Shown here: one piece after another, positions 38,481 through 49,900 of the stretch
How the letters are laid out: the number at the start of each line of letters is the position of its first letter
How positions within the stretch are numbered: position 1 is the first letter of the stretch
From: Liolophura sinensis
Taxonomy: Eukaryota; Mollusca; Polyplacophora; Chitonida; Chitonidae
DNA: 64,000 nt
Direction of reading: 5' to 3'
NCBI RefSeq assembly: GCF_032854445.1
Contig: NC_088300.1
Location: 38,656,458 to 38,720,457, forward strand
Notes under the pieces: generated by a model
What the model was told of the DNA's origin: nothing
Databases searched by the model: none
Seen by the model: only the letters and a program-made list of their open reading frames with translations
Translations under genes and position numbers: made by a program

Positions 38481-38507
38481 AACTTTAGCTATTTATGCTC
38501 AAGCCTT

Positions 38508-38882
38508 ATGAATATTAATGGAGTACTTGCGCACAGACGGACGAAGTCACAGCCAAAATCCACTTTGCTCAGGAAAAGAGATGATGCAATGCGTTATATG
38601 GAAGAGGAGGAAGGCGTTAAGCGTGTAAAGTCAAGGTCAGATACCAGTCGAGAGATATGTGTCCCAGAAGTAGCTGACGTGTCACAAGACAGACCCAAGG
38701 TCTGCTGGAAAAACTGACAAAAGCTTTCCAAGAGCTAACTTTGGAGTTGCAAAGGACAAAACAGGAGCACAAGCCGAATTCCTCCAGAGTCCGAAAAAGG
38801 ATAAAGACACTACAAGCCCTACAGGCTTCGAGTGTAATGAGCCAGGTCACTTTGCACATGATTGGCCCAAGCGCATCTAGCG
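38508..38882 (+). pseudogene. retroelement gag remnant
   Basis: A helical stretch ('KAFQELTLELQRTKQEHKPN' near 38720) is followed in another frame by 'ECNEPGHFAHDWPK' (about 38830), which reads as a CCHC zinc knuckle whose first and last Cys have been lost. A 69-codon open stretch precedes it. This looks like a fragment of a gag gene left by an old LTR element. No LTRs were found around it. Confidence 0.55.
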
Positions 38883-39173
38883 GGTGACGTAGTCACTGTA
38901 GGAAACTGCTACCCCCTGCTATAGTGAGCCAAGCAGCACATGGTGGAATCAAAAGGCTCTGGATTTATTCACGACATTTACAATAAGGCTATGGGAAAAT
39001 GTATGGTAAGTTCATATTGATGGAATTGAAGTTACTTCCTCCACCTGTTCATAAAACAAATGTGTTTACAGGAAGGCTCATACCAAGAACCTACTTTTAA
39101 TTCCGGAAAACATTTGAGTAAATCCAGAAAACAAATGACTAAACATGATGGTTTACCAATAAGAGGATTAGTT

Positions 39174-39179
39174 TTTATT
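39174..39179 (-). promoter_or_regulatory. possible poly(A) signal of FAM204A
   Basis: AATAAA on the minus strand lies about 205 nt downstream of the gene's stop codon. Another AATAAA-like site lies near 38965. The choice cannot be settled from sequence. Confidence 0.3.
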
Positions 39180-39381
39180 TCACAAACTTGCTTTCATTCA
39201 CAGACTAGAAAAGCTCACAAACATTTAGGACCTTCAGTTTTTGTGTAGATGTGTAACCATGACAGGTATATCATTGATTTTGAACAGTCCCATTTAATGT
39301 TCATTAAAAGTAGGGTTGATTCGCTGCTACAAGCTTGAAATAACCTGGAGGCATCCTGTTTTCTGTGGTAGACAATCCCTT

Positions 39382-39424
39382 TCACATATTGGACTTACTT
39401 TCCCACCTCTGTTTGTGTTCAAAT
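39382..39424 (-). CDS. FAM204A: FAM204A coding exon 7 (last)
   Basis: 43 nt after 'gttcacag', coding 'FEHKQRWESKSNM' and TGA at 39382-39384. It completes the Trp-Gly-Phe join with exon 6. Confidence 0.88.
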
Positions 39425-42400
39425 CTGTGAACAAGAACACCACATTCACATATCATATCATAAAAAAGTCCACAACTCTGTGTGCTCTAAGTCTAAAATC
39501 TATAATATCAGAATCATTTATCATTAAGCTCCTGTGCTAGTGGTTTCAAATGTATCACTATGTAAGCACCTTTAGTCTGAAAGCTCTAAATGCTGCACCT
39601 CTGTAGATATAGTGTTAATATCAAAAACTGTAAGGATGGACGGGCAGATAAGACTATACCATAACAAGATTCGTCATACTCACCAGCAAATAAAATTCAA
39701 TAAAATTAATAAATATAAGACAGCTGTCATGTTTATAGTGAAGAAAAATGGGCAAAACTGGTAGGAAAACAAGCCACCAGATCAGACAGGCCTTTTGGTC
39801 TTAGCTGAACAGTGGAAGTTAAGATTTTAGTACCCCAGCTACTTCATTAGTCAATAGCTGATCGGTTCAAGTCTTCAAGTGCTCTCTCTCGAGCAACACT
39901 TTATATCCACAAGCCAGCGTGGGCCCTGTGGGCAAAACTTTATCCTGGTACTGTACCTCTATCAAATTGCATCAACAAATTTTAGACATGAACCGCTCAC
40001 CCTTCTTTAGATACAGTATGGTTCAAACAAGATTACACTGATGGAGAAATGGACCAAGGGACAGAGTTAATATCAATAATGGAAATATTTATTGATGTGA
40101 AGCCCTTCCATTTGTTGGAGACAAAGGGCTTATTTAGCATGGGCTGTACATGCAATTCACCATGCACACTTCACCACAGATCATGGCCATTATCAGAGCT
40201 TTGCAATATGAAAGTTTGAAACTCACCCCCAATTTAGTTTTTTCTTCTTTTTTGCCTCATGCTTTGCTTCTTCTTCCTACAATATAAATTGCCCCATTGG
40301 AAATATCAACGAATGAAAATAAAATATAGTCAATAATGGAAATGACAGGCACAAGGGATGGATTTGACCACACAACCTCACAGTTCAGGCGGCTCACAGT
40401 CACGGTAAACAAAAGTTTAACCATTGGAGTCAGTAAGGCCCTATCTTTCCTCATTTACTTATCTGACTGGAGTTTTGCGCCATACTCAGGAATATTTCAC
40501 TTATACTACAGCCTGACAGCAGTGGGAGGAAGCCAGGATGGGAAAATCTGCAGGTTGCTGCAGGGACATCCTATGTACGTCCGGAGAGGAAGCCATCTTC
40601 ATACCTTTCTTTTATAAATGCTCACATTACACTATCATAAACTGCAACACGAACTAAACCATTTGTGCTTTATGAAAAATACTTTACCCTCAAACTTACA
40701 ATTGCAGTCTGTTGCCAGTAGCAGTGACAAACCAATGCCTTGTGTAGAATTTAATGTAGGCAGTGCCAGTGACAAACCTCTGCTTTATATAGAACTTTGT
40801 ATAGACAAATAACCAAATTACGCACAGTGACAAACCACCACCTTGTATACAGCAGCCACAGTGACGACATCATCAGTGACACCAGCTAGAAATATAGTTT
40901 AAAACAACCTCAGCAGTTGCCACTACATACAAAGCTTTCTGCTTACCTTTTTTCGCTTCAAAAACTCACTTGCATCAAATCCATGTGCAATTTTTTCACC
41001 AAACTACGGAAATACAAAAAAATAGTCATAGACATGGCAGAAGATACACTTTCATATAGCATAAAATGAATGCAAGATTACAGAATATTTTGACTGTACA
41101 TTCTAATTTTTAAAAAAAAGAAAACTGCACTAAACAAAGAGGTGGGATAAGAATACAAGAATTACCAAGTACATAAATTGCACACACTCTTCCCTTTCAA
41201 TAATACTGTCTTCTTGATTTTTACCAAATTAGATTTTTATTACATTTTTATTAAAGTAAAATGAGTTCTCTCAGAGGAAAACCTTAATCACTCTTCTGAT
41301 AAAGACTAACATAAAAGACACAGACCATAAATTGAAGTGAAGGCATTAGTCAGCTAAAGAAGTCACGCAGGCTCATTCTACGTCTTGCTGTTGTTGTCTT
41401 GACCGAGTCATCAACGATGTAAGGGCTTTGAAGCACAGAAGCATTCGCCACACACAATCTTTTTTCAATGCCACCGTATTTGGTTTCTGAAATGCTTTTA
41501 GTATACTAATGTTGGAATTCCTTTTTTAATCTTCTTCACAGTTCTCTTATCCACCTCACACGTCTAGTCAGTCATGTTGCTGCACATCGAGTCTCAAATT
41601 GTACATGGTATCACACAACGTAAACCATCCAATTTAATTTTGTGCATGGATTTTCCTCATCTCCGGGAGAAGAACGAAGAGAAGAGGGTGAGGCATTGCC
41701 ACTATTATTATAAGCATAAAGTCTTATCTCTACATGCAATCTATTTTAATCTCAACTGCAATGCACGCATGTAAACAGCACAAGACAGAATTTCTGGACA
41801 TTACCTGTCTGTTAGCCAGCTGATCACTGAGCTGATCTGCTAAGGAGTAGTCTCCCTTGTTTAAGGCAGTTTCAATCTGCAGCTCTAGTCGTGTTTTCCC
41901 ACCTCTAGATTTATCCTCTGCGGGGTAATCAATAGCTAGGTGCTTTCTGACGTCATCCCACTGTGTAGGCTGTGATCTGATACCATGTACAGAGCAATAA
42001 TTCCTTGAGTAGCAAATGACAATAAAAATAGCAGCACAAGCCAGGTCTGAGTCTGAAACAGGCTGTATTGGCTGTTCTATACAACTACATCCTCTGTACA
42101 GCAGTGGCAATTAGCAATTTCCATACAGGTGAAATTTTAAAATATGTGAATAAAAAAGAGGGTAATCAAAGCTAATCTTTTTCCCTTTGAAGACCATGTT
42201 AAATGACCCTTTCTTAACCCCTGCTGCAAATTCTGAAGAACGAAATGGTTATGGTACTTCTGTGTTTTTGACAGTTTCTACTCTGTTTTCAGCTAAAACA
42301 AACTTATACGGCCATCTTAGCACCGCCTTTAAACACCCAAAGTCGCACTAATTAGTAAATTGATGGCTTTCAAGGAGTGTATCTTAGGACAAACTGAGTC

Positions 42401-44247
42401 ATAAAGCCGACCTTTATCAACATTTATGAACATTTAATTTTAATTTTAGAAAGATAATTTAAGTTGAGATATTTTGAGATGCAGACTTGAGAAGCTGGAT
42501 AAAATCCTTTTTTTTATGAGGTTCTAGAAAACAATAAGACTGCTATGTAGTTTCAATCATTTACAGCTGTTTAGAACTTACCTAGTTATGTCAGTGACTC
42601 CACTGGTGTTTGTTATCTTCTTGCTGACTGTTTTGCTTGAGGAATACCTGGCTGAATCGCTGAGCTCTGAGTGACCACCACTACCAGGTAACACAGCATG
42701 ACCTGTGCCACTGCCATGACTGTCTAAATCCAGGTGCTCCTGTACTAAACAGACAAGCTTTCACATAGTGCTCATCTCTACACCAGGGTTAAGCGGCCAT
42801 GACAAAGATCAAAGAACTTTTTTAAAAGAAAAGGTAACACTGGACTAAAAGTATATATTTATCAATAATGTACCCTACATGAAGTTCAAAAGGCACTACT
42901 TCATGATTTTGTAATACTGCATAACAGAGATATCCCAGATCAAAATAAACAAAAGCACACACATTGAGAAAACCGAAGCCACTGCGATGTTATGTTCTGA
43001 TCTATCAGCTTACATCACCCAAACCATGATTTGCTTTCATTTTTACGTGCATAGTGTACAAGCGGCGCAACAGTGTTTCCAGCTGCTTTAACATGGCGAA
43101 TCTTGTGGCTTCGTAAGAATACCAGATTAAAAATTGATTTGTTGAGTTACCAAGCACATCAAAAAAAAATCCCACTGGCACATGTCTGTTTCCATGCCCG
43201 TTCCTGAATAACTTGGGTTATATTATATCTAAAGATGTAGATATGATCAACATCTGATTTAGCAGTGTTTGTACCTTTCTGGGTCATTCTGTTGATGCAT
43301 AGCTCTTGTTTCAGCCAATCAGCCCTTTATCTGAAATCTACGAAATGAACAAATTATATACAAAATTTAGTACCTTTCAAAGTGATGTCATTCCTCAGGA
43401 GTTTCATCCGTCTCTCAGTAGATCTCCTGGTAACCTCATCTGTTCTTTTCTCCAGAGCCTTAAATTTCTGAAAAAAAAGAAATAGACAATTAATAAAATT
43501 GTATGGGCGAGTATATAGTGAAGCATAAAGTTTTATTATTTATAGTAAAAGATCAAAGGAAAAAGGAGGTATCAGTGGACACATTGCTGGAAACTGAATC
43601 AAAACACATCTACAATTACATTTTTTTTTTATTTAAGCAGCACAATGACTCATGAATCTCTCACTAATAATGTTGCTGTGAGTTCAACTCCATGCTCATG
43701 TTCTCTTCCTCTCCAGTGTTCAAGGGCATTAGGCTACGTGAACAGCTACAGAGCGGTGTCAACCAGGCTACTCAAGCTGTGAAAGCCGTGAATGTACAAA
43801 TCTACAGTCCAAGGCCGGGTTTGAACCTGCATCCGGTGTTTGAATCTGGCTTCTGCATGTGGCATGTTCCAGTGATTGAAAGACAAGTGCCTATAACCAC
43901 TAACAGAATTCTTGTTAAATGCATGCTAGATGCTGCCAGAGAAAATAAACATAAAATACAGCAAAATTATACTGGCATGCCTACTCGAAATTGAATGCGT
44001 TCACCATCACACAAATATGGGTTACAAGAACAAACAAATGCCAATGCTTGGATACGTGTGCATAAGTTTGACATTCCCTTCGACCTATTTAAACAACAAA
44101 ACCGAGTACATATACCTCCCATAGATTAGCTGATACATGTTTTGGTTTAGCTTCCCTGTGTTCAATGTCTGTCACTGTTGCATCGCTATCATTAAGCCTT
44201 TCATTAGGATGTGTCCGTGACACCATGTCATCTTCATCTCCGCTCAT
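39382..44247 (-). CDS. FAM204A: FAM204A orthologue, seven coding exons
   Basis: Seven minus-strand exons (44116-44247, 43374-43467, 42582-42744, 41805-41976, 40947-41003, 40227-40276, 39382-39424) sum to 711 nt, that is 236 codons plus TGA. All six junctions keep phase and have GT-AG introns. The product resembles vertebrate FAM204A, a conserved protein of about 230 residues with no established function. The amino part is acidic, and a 'LWE-KFKAL' junction matches the family's Trp-Lys-Phe stretch. Then come a basic helix, the conserved 'TQWDDVRKHL' and 'KGDYSLADQLSDQLANRQ' block, a Lys-rich run and the terminal 'RWESKSNM'. The upstream region 44248-44270 probably holds 5' UTR. The family match is from memory of the protein, the exon arithmetic from the sequence. 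Confidence 0.88.
40227..40276 (-). CDS. FAM204A: FAM204A coding exon 6
   Basis: A 50-nt exon coding 'EEEAKHEAKKKKKLNWG', Lys-rich, ending in phase 2 at gtgagt. The Lys run followed by Trp-Gly is a family landmark and may act as a nuclear signal (inference). Confidence 0.87.
40465..40605 (-). mobile_element. old SINE fragment in FAM204A intron
   Basis: Degraded body of the same tRNA SINE ('tactcaggaatatttcactt', 'gcaggttgctgcaggg', 'ccggagaggaagcca') between exons 5 and 6. The head and tail are lost. Confidence 0.7.
40947..41003 (-). CDS. FAM204A: FAM204A coding exon 5
   Basis: A 57-nt exon coding 'FGEKIAHGFDASEFLKRKK', in phase 0 at both ends, between 'tatttccgtag' and 'gtaagc'. It matches the family segment after the conserved Asn-Gln block. 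Confidence 0.87.
41805..41976 (-). CDS. FAM204A: FAM204A coding exon 4
   Basis: 172 nt with the family's best conserved block: 'SQPTQWDDVRKHLAIDYPAE' and 'LQIETALNKGDYSLADQLSD'. The donor is gtaatg. The acceptor 'ggtatcag' has a weak pyrimidine tract but is the one that restores the codon split with exon 3. Confidence 0.9.
42582..42744 (-). CDS. FAM204A: FAM204A coding exon 3
   Basis: The acceptor 'tgtttag' is needed to keep phase with exon 2. A second AG five bases downstream would shift the frame onto a stop. It codes a low-complexity Ser/Gly/His stretch ('DSHGSGTGHAVLPGSGGHSE') and ends in phase 2 at a strong gtaagt donor. This is the least conserved part, as in other species. Confidence 0.8.
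43374..43467 (-). CDS. FAM204A: FAM204A coding exon 2
   Basis: The acceptor is a T run then 'cag'. It codes 'KFKALEKRTDEVTRRSTERR' and on to 'ITLK', with one extra base before the gtacta donor (phase 1). It continues the Trp-x-Lys-Phe motif from exon 1. Confidence 0.85.
43636..43725 (+). mobile_element. old SINE head fragment, sense on plus strand
   Basis: Plus-strand text 'cacaatgactcatgaatctc' and 'gctgtgagttcaactcc' matches the tRNA-like head with its B box, in the orientation opposite to the other copies. The fragment sits in the first coding intron of FAM204A. Confidence 0.6.
44116..44247 (-). CDS. FAM204A: FAM204A coding exon 1
   Basis: Forty-four codons starting at ATG 44247 ('MSGDEDDMVSRTHPNER') and ending '...VSANLWE' at a gtatat donor in phase 0. 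An acceptor-like 'aaatag' 9 nt before the ATG suggests that an upstream non-coding exon exists. A second in-frame ATG lies 12 codons upstream but before that acceptor, so the later ATG is preferred. Confidence 0.82.
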
Positions 44248-44814
44248 TATCTTGTCACTATTTAATATTACAAAGAAAGACACAGATTATCAAAAATTTT
44301 TGTTCAAAGATACATGAAAAGGTGCTATACTTCTAATACAAAGAGCATCGTTTTAAGAAAAATGAAGAAAAAAGGAAAAAACATACGTCCAAAAATATGA
44401 GAAAATTTTTTTTTTATTGTTTGAGGTATATATTAATTACTTAATAGCTGCCTCTGCTTTACACATATTTCTGTTAGTGAAAACATTCGTAAATAACTTA
44501 ACCACTTAACCAACAAACATACTACAAATATCAGTAAATAATTTCATCAATGAACATACTACAAAGGCAGGATCAGCTTATCGGCCCCAATTCAGGCCTA
44601 AACTCCTCCTAACAAAGTTGTATTGACAACTATATCCCCACTGATGTCACCACAGCAGGACTTACCACCGGAGCAGTTCAGAAAAGCTGCGTTTCTCACT
44701 GCCCAACAAGAAAGTTGAGAAGCATTCTTGTACATTAATATGTTAGGTACTCAAATTAAGAAGATAAAACAGAGCTTTTCATAAATTCTTCAAAGGAATC
44801 CAATCACAAATTTA

Positions 44815-44912
44815 TTTATTTATTTGACAGGTGTTTTATTCCGCACTCATGAATATTTCACTAAGGCATGCATCACGGCAGCCAGCATCATGGCGGAAGG
44901 TGCTGGTGAGTG
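44815..44912 (-). mobile_element. old SINE body fragment upstream of FAM204A
   Basis: 'ggtgttttattccgcactca' and 'gaatatttcac' followed by 'ggcagccagcatcatggcgg' match the SINE body. It is truncated on both sides. Confidence 0.65.
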
Positions 44913-46457
44913 AAGTGCCAAAATGTACCGGTATGCGGTCTACAATATAGTCTACAAAAAGATTAGTAGTCCGACAAGTTCATTCTTGCACGGCCAACGA
45001 ACATGCTTGGAAATAGTTTTGAGGCCACTTACATTTTTATCAAAGTTACAATATTATTTCCATGAAGGTACTGTTCCGCGCCAAACAGTTGAGCCCTGTC
45101 AATATACACCAATCAATTACGAGCACATCCCTTGCATGTGGCAGTGGCTAGCAGACCACGGCGTAGAAGATGAGGCGCTACTGTGATAACTATGCCTGAT
45201 TATAACTGTTAATTTGCCTATGCCAGACATCACAACATTCCGCACAGCAATATGTCAACGTCTGGATTGAAGTCGTCGTAAAGCAGTTTTGTAAAGCTTG
45301 TACTTTGTGGAAGTGTCTCCGGAAGTGGACATCCGCGGTTCCGGGTAGGCCTGCTAACCAACCATGCGTACAACATCATGATCACATGATTTTGTCCTCT
45401 AACTTGTTGTAGTCAAACCAGAGTGAACGTATCGACTCTTAACAGCGACCGTTAGCTGGACTAAAGTTAGAGACCATTAACAGCGACTGTTTACCACAGA
45501 GTGACACCTCAGTCCACACACTTTTACTCGCGCATACATACGCTTTACTCGCGTAAGATGCATCGAGTAAAGGGTTGTATCTAAACCATCCAAAAAGCTG
45601 GCAAAGGATTTTGACTATATTTTATTTGTCAATATTTCACAGTATCGTGAAGTCTTTAGATGATAAAGATTATTTTTATTAAGTGATAAATTTAAGTTTT
45701 AATAATTTCAATGCATTAAGTTCATTAACAAGTTCAAATTTTAACTTGTGAATAAGTCATTACTATTTAATTTTTTATTTTTTACTGTTCTATTGTTTCT
45801 ATCAAACTAGTTTGGAATATCAGCTTATATTCTATCTGCTTGCTATTTGTTTCTGATCACACACCCGTAAAAGCTAACGCATAGACACGCATACAGTTCA
45901 CACGTGGATGCTTTTTCCTCAGGTTTGAAACCAGGTTGCACAAAGTTCGGTGACGTCATGATTGTTGACTTGCGAATTCTAAAAATAACCACACGGGCTG
46001 CACTGTGAAACATTATACATAAATATACAACATGTACAATGTTGTTACTGGAAAATAACTACTACAAAATGCAGTGGCTAGAAAAGTTAACAAGCTGACT
46101 GTATTACACTCACAAATGTTTTCTGATCAATTTTCAAACGTATGCTTATACACCTTGAACACGCTATATACATGTAAGTACGTATGGTAAATCAATGCTT
46201 TGTAGGTCCGTAACAGTATAATAAAAAATGAACTGGTCAACAATATTGTTTTCCTTTTTTTAAAGATTCAATGCAGTGGTACTCCTCAAGTCATACATTA
46301 CTTTATTTAAGTCTACATTTTCTTTTGGCCTCTATATAGTCTAACATGCACATGTAAGTTTGTAATGTATATTAAGTGTTTGTTACATACATCGTATAAT
46401 ATATTTGCATCATGCATTATTTGTAAAGCAGAGGCTGCATATATTTGTTCTTACATC
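44913..46457. other. upstream host DNA without a recognised gene
   Basis: AT-rich non-coding DNA between the host gene and the young LTR element. It probably includes the FAM204A promoter near its left end. An 87-codon open frame at 44923-45186 has no recognisable features. No RNA gene was seen. Confidence 0.6.
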
Positions 46458-46662
46458 TTTTGTATATTGATCTACCGTACTAGAAAGACTTCACGCCATT
46501 CTATAGTCTAGCACAGTAATACACCAGAGAAAGATAAGACAACACGTCTTCATCGTTGAAGGCCCCAAGCCGCACTGCTTTATTCAGAGAAGACCGCGTG
46601 GCATGTACATCAGTATGCAAAGTGATACGTCACTGATACGTCACAAGACGTGATATATTACA
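46458..46662 (-). repeat. 3' LTR of young Ty3/gypsy element
   Basis: On the minus strand it starts 'tgtaatatatcacg' at 46662 and ends 'tacaaaa' at 46458. The target duplication places the end three or four bases beyond the usual CA. It contains tandem 'tgacgtatcag' and 'tgacgtatcac' units that could be regulatory. Confidence 0.92.
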
Positions 46663-46675
46663 CTCCTCCCTTTTT
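46663..46675 (-). promoter_or_regulatory. polypurine tract
   Basis: The minus strand reads 'aaaaagggaggag' directly before the 3' LTR, the primer site for plus-strand DNA synthesis. Confidence 0.9.
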
Positions 46676-46912
46676 AGATACGAAGTAACCTTGAAAACAT
46701 TAACAAAGTTTCAATTAACTTTTAACTTCTTTAAACCTTGTAACATTTTGTTTCTTACAACAATGTTTCATTTTACTTAGATACATTTTATGACACCAAC
46801 ATTAAAACAATGTCACAAGTTTGCTCTAAAAAAAAACAGTCAACAACCAAGACATAAAATCTGAGTACATATGTATCTAGAACTTTAGAACAGCTGCAGC
46901 ACTGAATACATA

Positions 46913-49900
46913 TTACAAATCAAGTCTTCGTGGAGGTCTACTTACTCTACCAGACCTTCGAGGAATAAACACAGGAGAATCACATGACACAATGTCATCA
47001 GGTTTACAATCTTGATCAAAAACTTTCGGTGTACATTCAGTGGATTCAGGTAAAGCTACTGCTTCCTTTATTGGACTTGGCACATTAGTTTGTACACTCG
47101 GATCATTTACATGTGGATTTCTGACAATGCTTGGATTATTTGGTGCAACACATGTATCCTTCCTTAGTAATACGTCATTTGGATTTTGATCAGATTTAAC
47201 ATTTACAGAGTCATCACAAATAAGATGATCAGCATGAACATAGCGTTTGTTATTACCTGGAACTCGCACAATATAAGTGTGAGGACCTTTAATTGCAACA
47301 ATGGTACCGGGGATCCATTTTACCTTTCCTCCCCTGATATTTCTTACCCGTACATGCTGATACAAATCAAATTTACGTACAGTGGGATTCAAACCATCGT
47401 GATGAAATTTGCTAGCTGTCTGTTTTCTTTCTACCTTTCTTTGTAAGTTAGGCTTTAACAAAGACAACCTAGTTCGCGGCGTTCGCTTCAGAAACAACTC
47501 AGCTGGCGTAATACCAGTCGTAGTGTGAGGAGTATTTCTGTAACATGACAGAACATGGGCTATTCTACTTTGAATACTCTCAGACTTTTCACACTTTTTG
47601 AACATTCTCTTAAAGCTCTGAACATTTTTCTCAGCTAACCCATTACTTGCAGGATGGTAAGGGGGACACAAAGTATGATCAATATCATTACATTTCAAAA
47701 AATCAGAAAACAAATCAGCAATGAACTGGGGTCCATAGTCTGAAACAATTTGTTGCGGTAAACCATACCTTGCGAACAAAGACCGAAGAACAGTAATAGT
47801 AGCACTTGCTGTGGTACTTGACATTGGAAAACATTCTAACCACTTAGAATAACTGTCGACTACAATAAAAAATTGCTGACCATCGATTTCAGCAAAATCA
47901 ACATGAATTCTCTGCCATGGCTCTGTAGCCCAAGGCCACAATAACAAAGGTACAGACTTAGGCACTTTTTGTGATTCTACACAACTCGGACATGTTCTGA
48001 CTAAGTCTTCTATATCTTGATCTAATCCAGGCCACCAGACGAAAGATCTAGCCAAAGCTTTCATCCTACACATGCCGGGATGACCATCATGTAATTCATT
48101 TAACAACATTTCTTGAAGTTTAGTTGGTACAACTACTCTCCTACCCCATAATATACAACCATCATCAATTGACAATTCATCTCGTTTTGACCAATAGGGT
48201 TGCAAAGTCATATCAGTACAATAATTTGGCCAACCTGAAGATGTAAAATCTAACACTTTATATAATGTAGCATCTTTACATGAAAAATCAGCTATCTGTT
48301 TAGCTGTCACAGGTAGATCGCTTAATACTGTACTACAAATATACATTTCATCAGGATCTGCAGTGTGAGAATCATCCACTGGTAATCTACTTAACATATC
48401 TGCATTTGCGTTATTTTCTGAAGATCTGTATACAATATCATACGAATATCCACTAAGCAACAATGCCCAGCGCTGCATCCTAGCTGCTGCTAATGCAGGA
48501 ATACCAGATTTTGAACCAAAAATTCTTGTTAGGGGTTGATGATCAGTTACAAGAGTAAATTTCCTACCAAACAAGTACAAATGAAATTTCTTAATTCCAT
48601 ACACAATTGCCAATGCTTCTTTCTCTATTTGTGCATAGTTCTTCTCTGCACAACTTAATGTACGTGATGCATAAGCTACAGGTCTTTCTGAACCATCATT
48701 CAACTTATGGCTTAACACAGCTCCTAATCCATAAGGACTTGTATCTACACTTAATACTAAACGCATCTTAGGATTATAGTGCATAAGCACGCTATCACCT
48801 GTTAAAACAGCCTTAGCATATTGAAAAGAAGTTTCACACTCTTTAGTCCATTTCCACATTACTGACTTGTTAAGTAACGAATACAAAGCATGTAAATTTG
48901 ATGACAGATTTGGTACAAATTTACCATAGTAATTCAACATTCCAAGAAATGACTTAAGTTCTGACACATTCTGTGGTCTAGGTGCATTTCTAATTGCATC
49001 TGTCTTGCTTTGCAATGGTTTTATACCCTCAGCACACAGCTTATGACCCAAAAATGTCACACTTTCTTTGAAAAATTCACATTTTTCTCCATTTAACTTG
49101 ACATTGTGTTTCCTCAATCTAGAAAATACTTTCTCTAACACAGCAAAATGCTCTTTCTCAGTTTCAGTTGCTACAAATATATCATCCATGTAACGTAGCA
49201 CGTGATCAATATTTGACAATATTTTATCCATAGTAGCCTGAAAAATGGAAGGCGCTGTTTTGACACCAAAACATAACCGTTTAGTTGCTAACAATCCTTT
49301 GTGAGTATTTAACACAAGCAACTTAGCAGATTCATCATCTAAATAAAGCTGATTAAATGCACTAGTCAAATCTAGTTTTGAAAACACTTTTGGCTGTGAA
49401 CCATACTGGGATATCTTAGCAAACAGATCTTGAGTATTTGGTAATTTATATCCATCATCTTTAATCAATTCATTAACTGCTTTATAATCACCACACACTC
49501 TAATAGACTTATTAGGTTTCACAACATGGACCGTCGGTGAGGCCCATTCACAACTGTCAACTGGATACAAAATCTCTGATTCAATCAATCGGTCATATTC
49601 TTTTTCAACATCTCCAAGCAAAGAATATGGTACAGGTCTAGCCTTCTGATATACTTGTTTAACATTATCTTTCAATGCCAATGATGCTTTAAAACCTTTA
49701 ATACCATTACCTTCATACGTAAACAGTACACTGTTCTGTCGTAACAGCTCATTGAAACAATCAGAAAAATCATCAGACTGCGGTACATGTTTAGGTAACT
49801 TCTTTGTTAGACCAACTTCATTTACAGTGAAAATACTTTGCCAATCCAATTTGATATGTTTTAACCAATCTCTACCCAATAAACATGGTTTCTGACCTTT

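Noticed and set aside
44923-45186. An 87-codon open frame on the plus strand upstream of FAM204A.
   Set aside because: No recognisable domain, AT-rich neighbourhood, overlaps the promoter side of the host gene; chance is sufficient.
47186-47446. Open frames opposite the young LTR element's polyprotein, here and near 50285-50675.
   Set aside because: Shadows of the long coding frame on the other strand.
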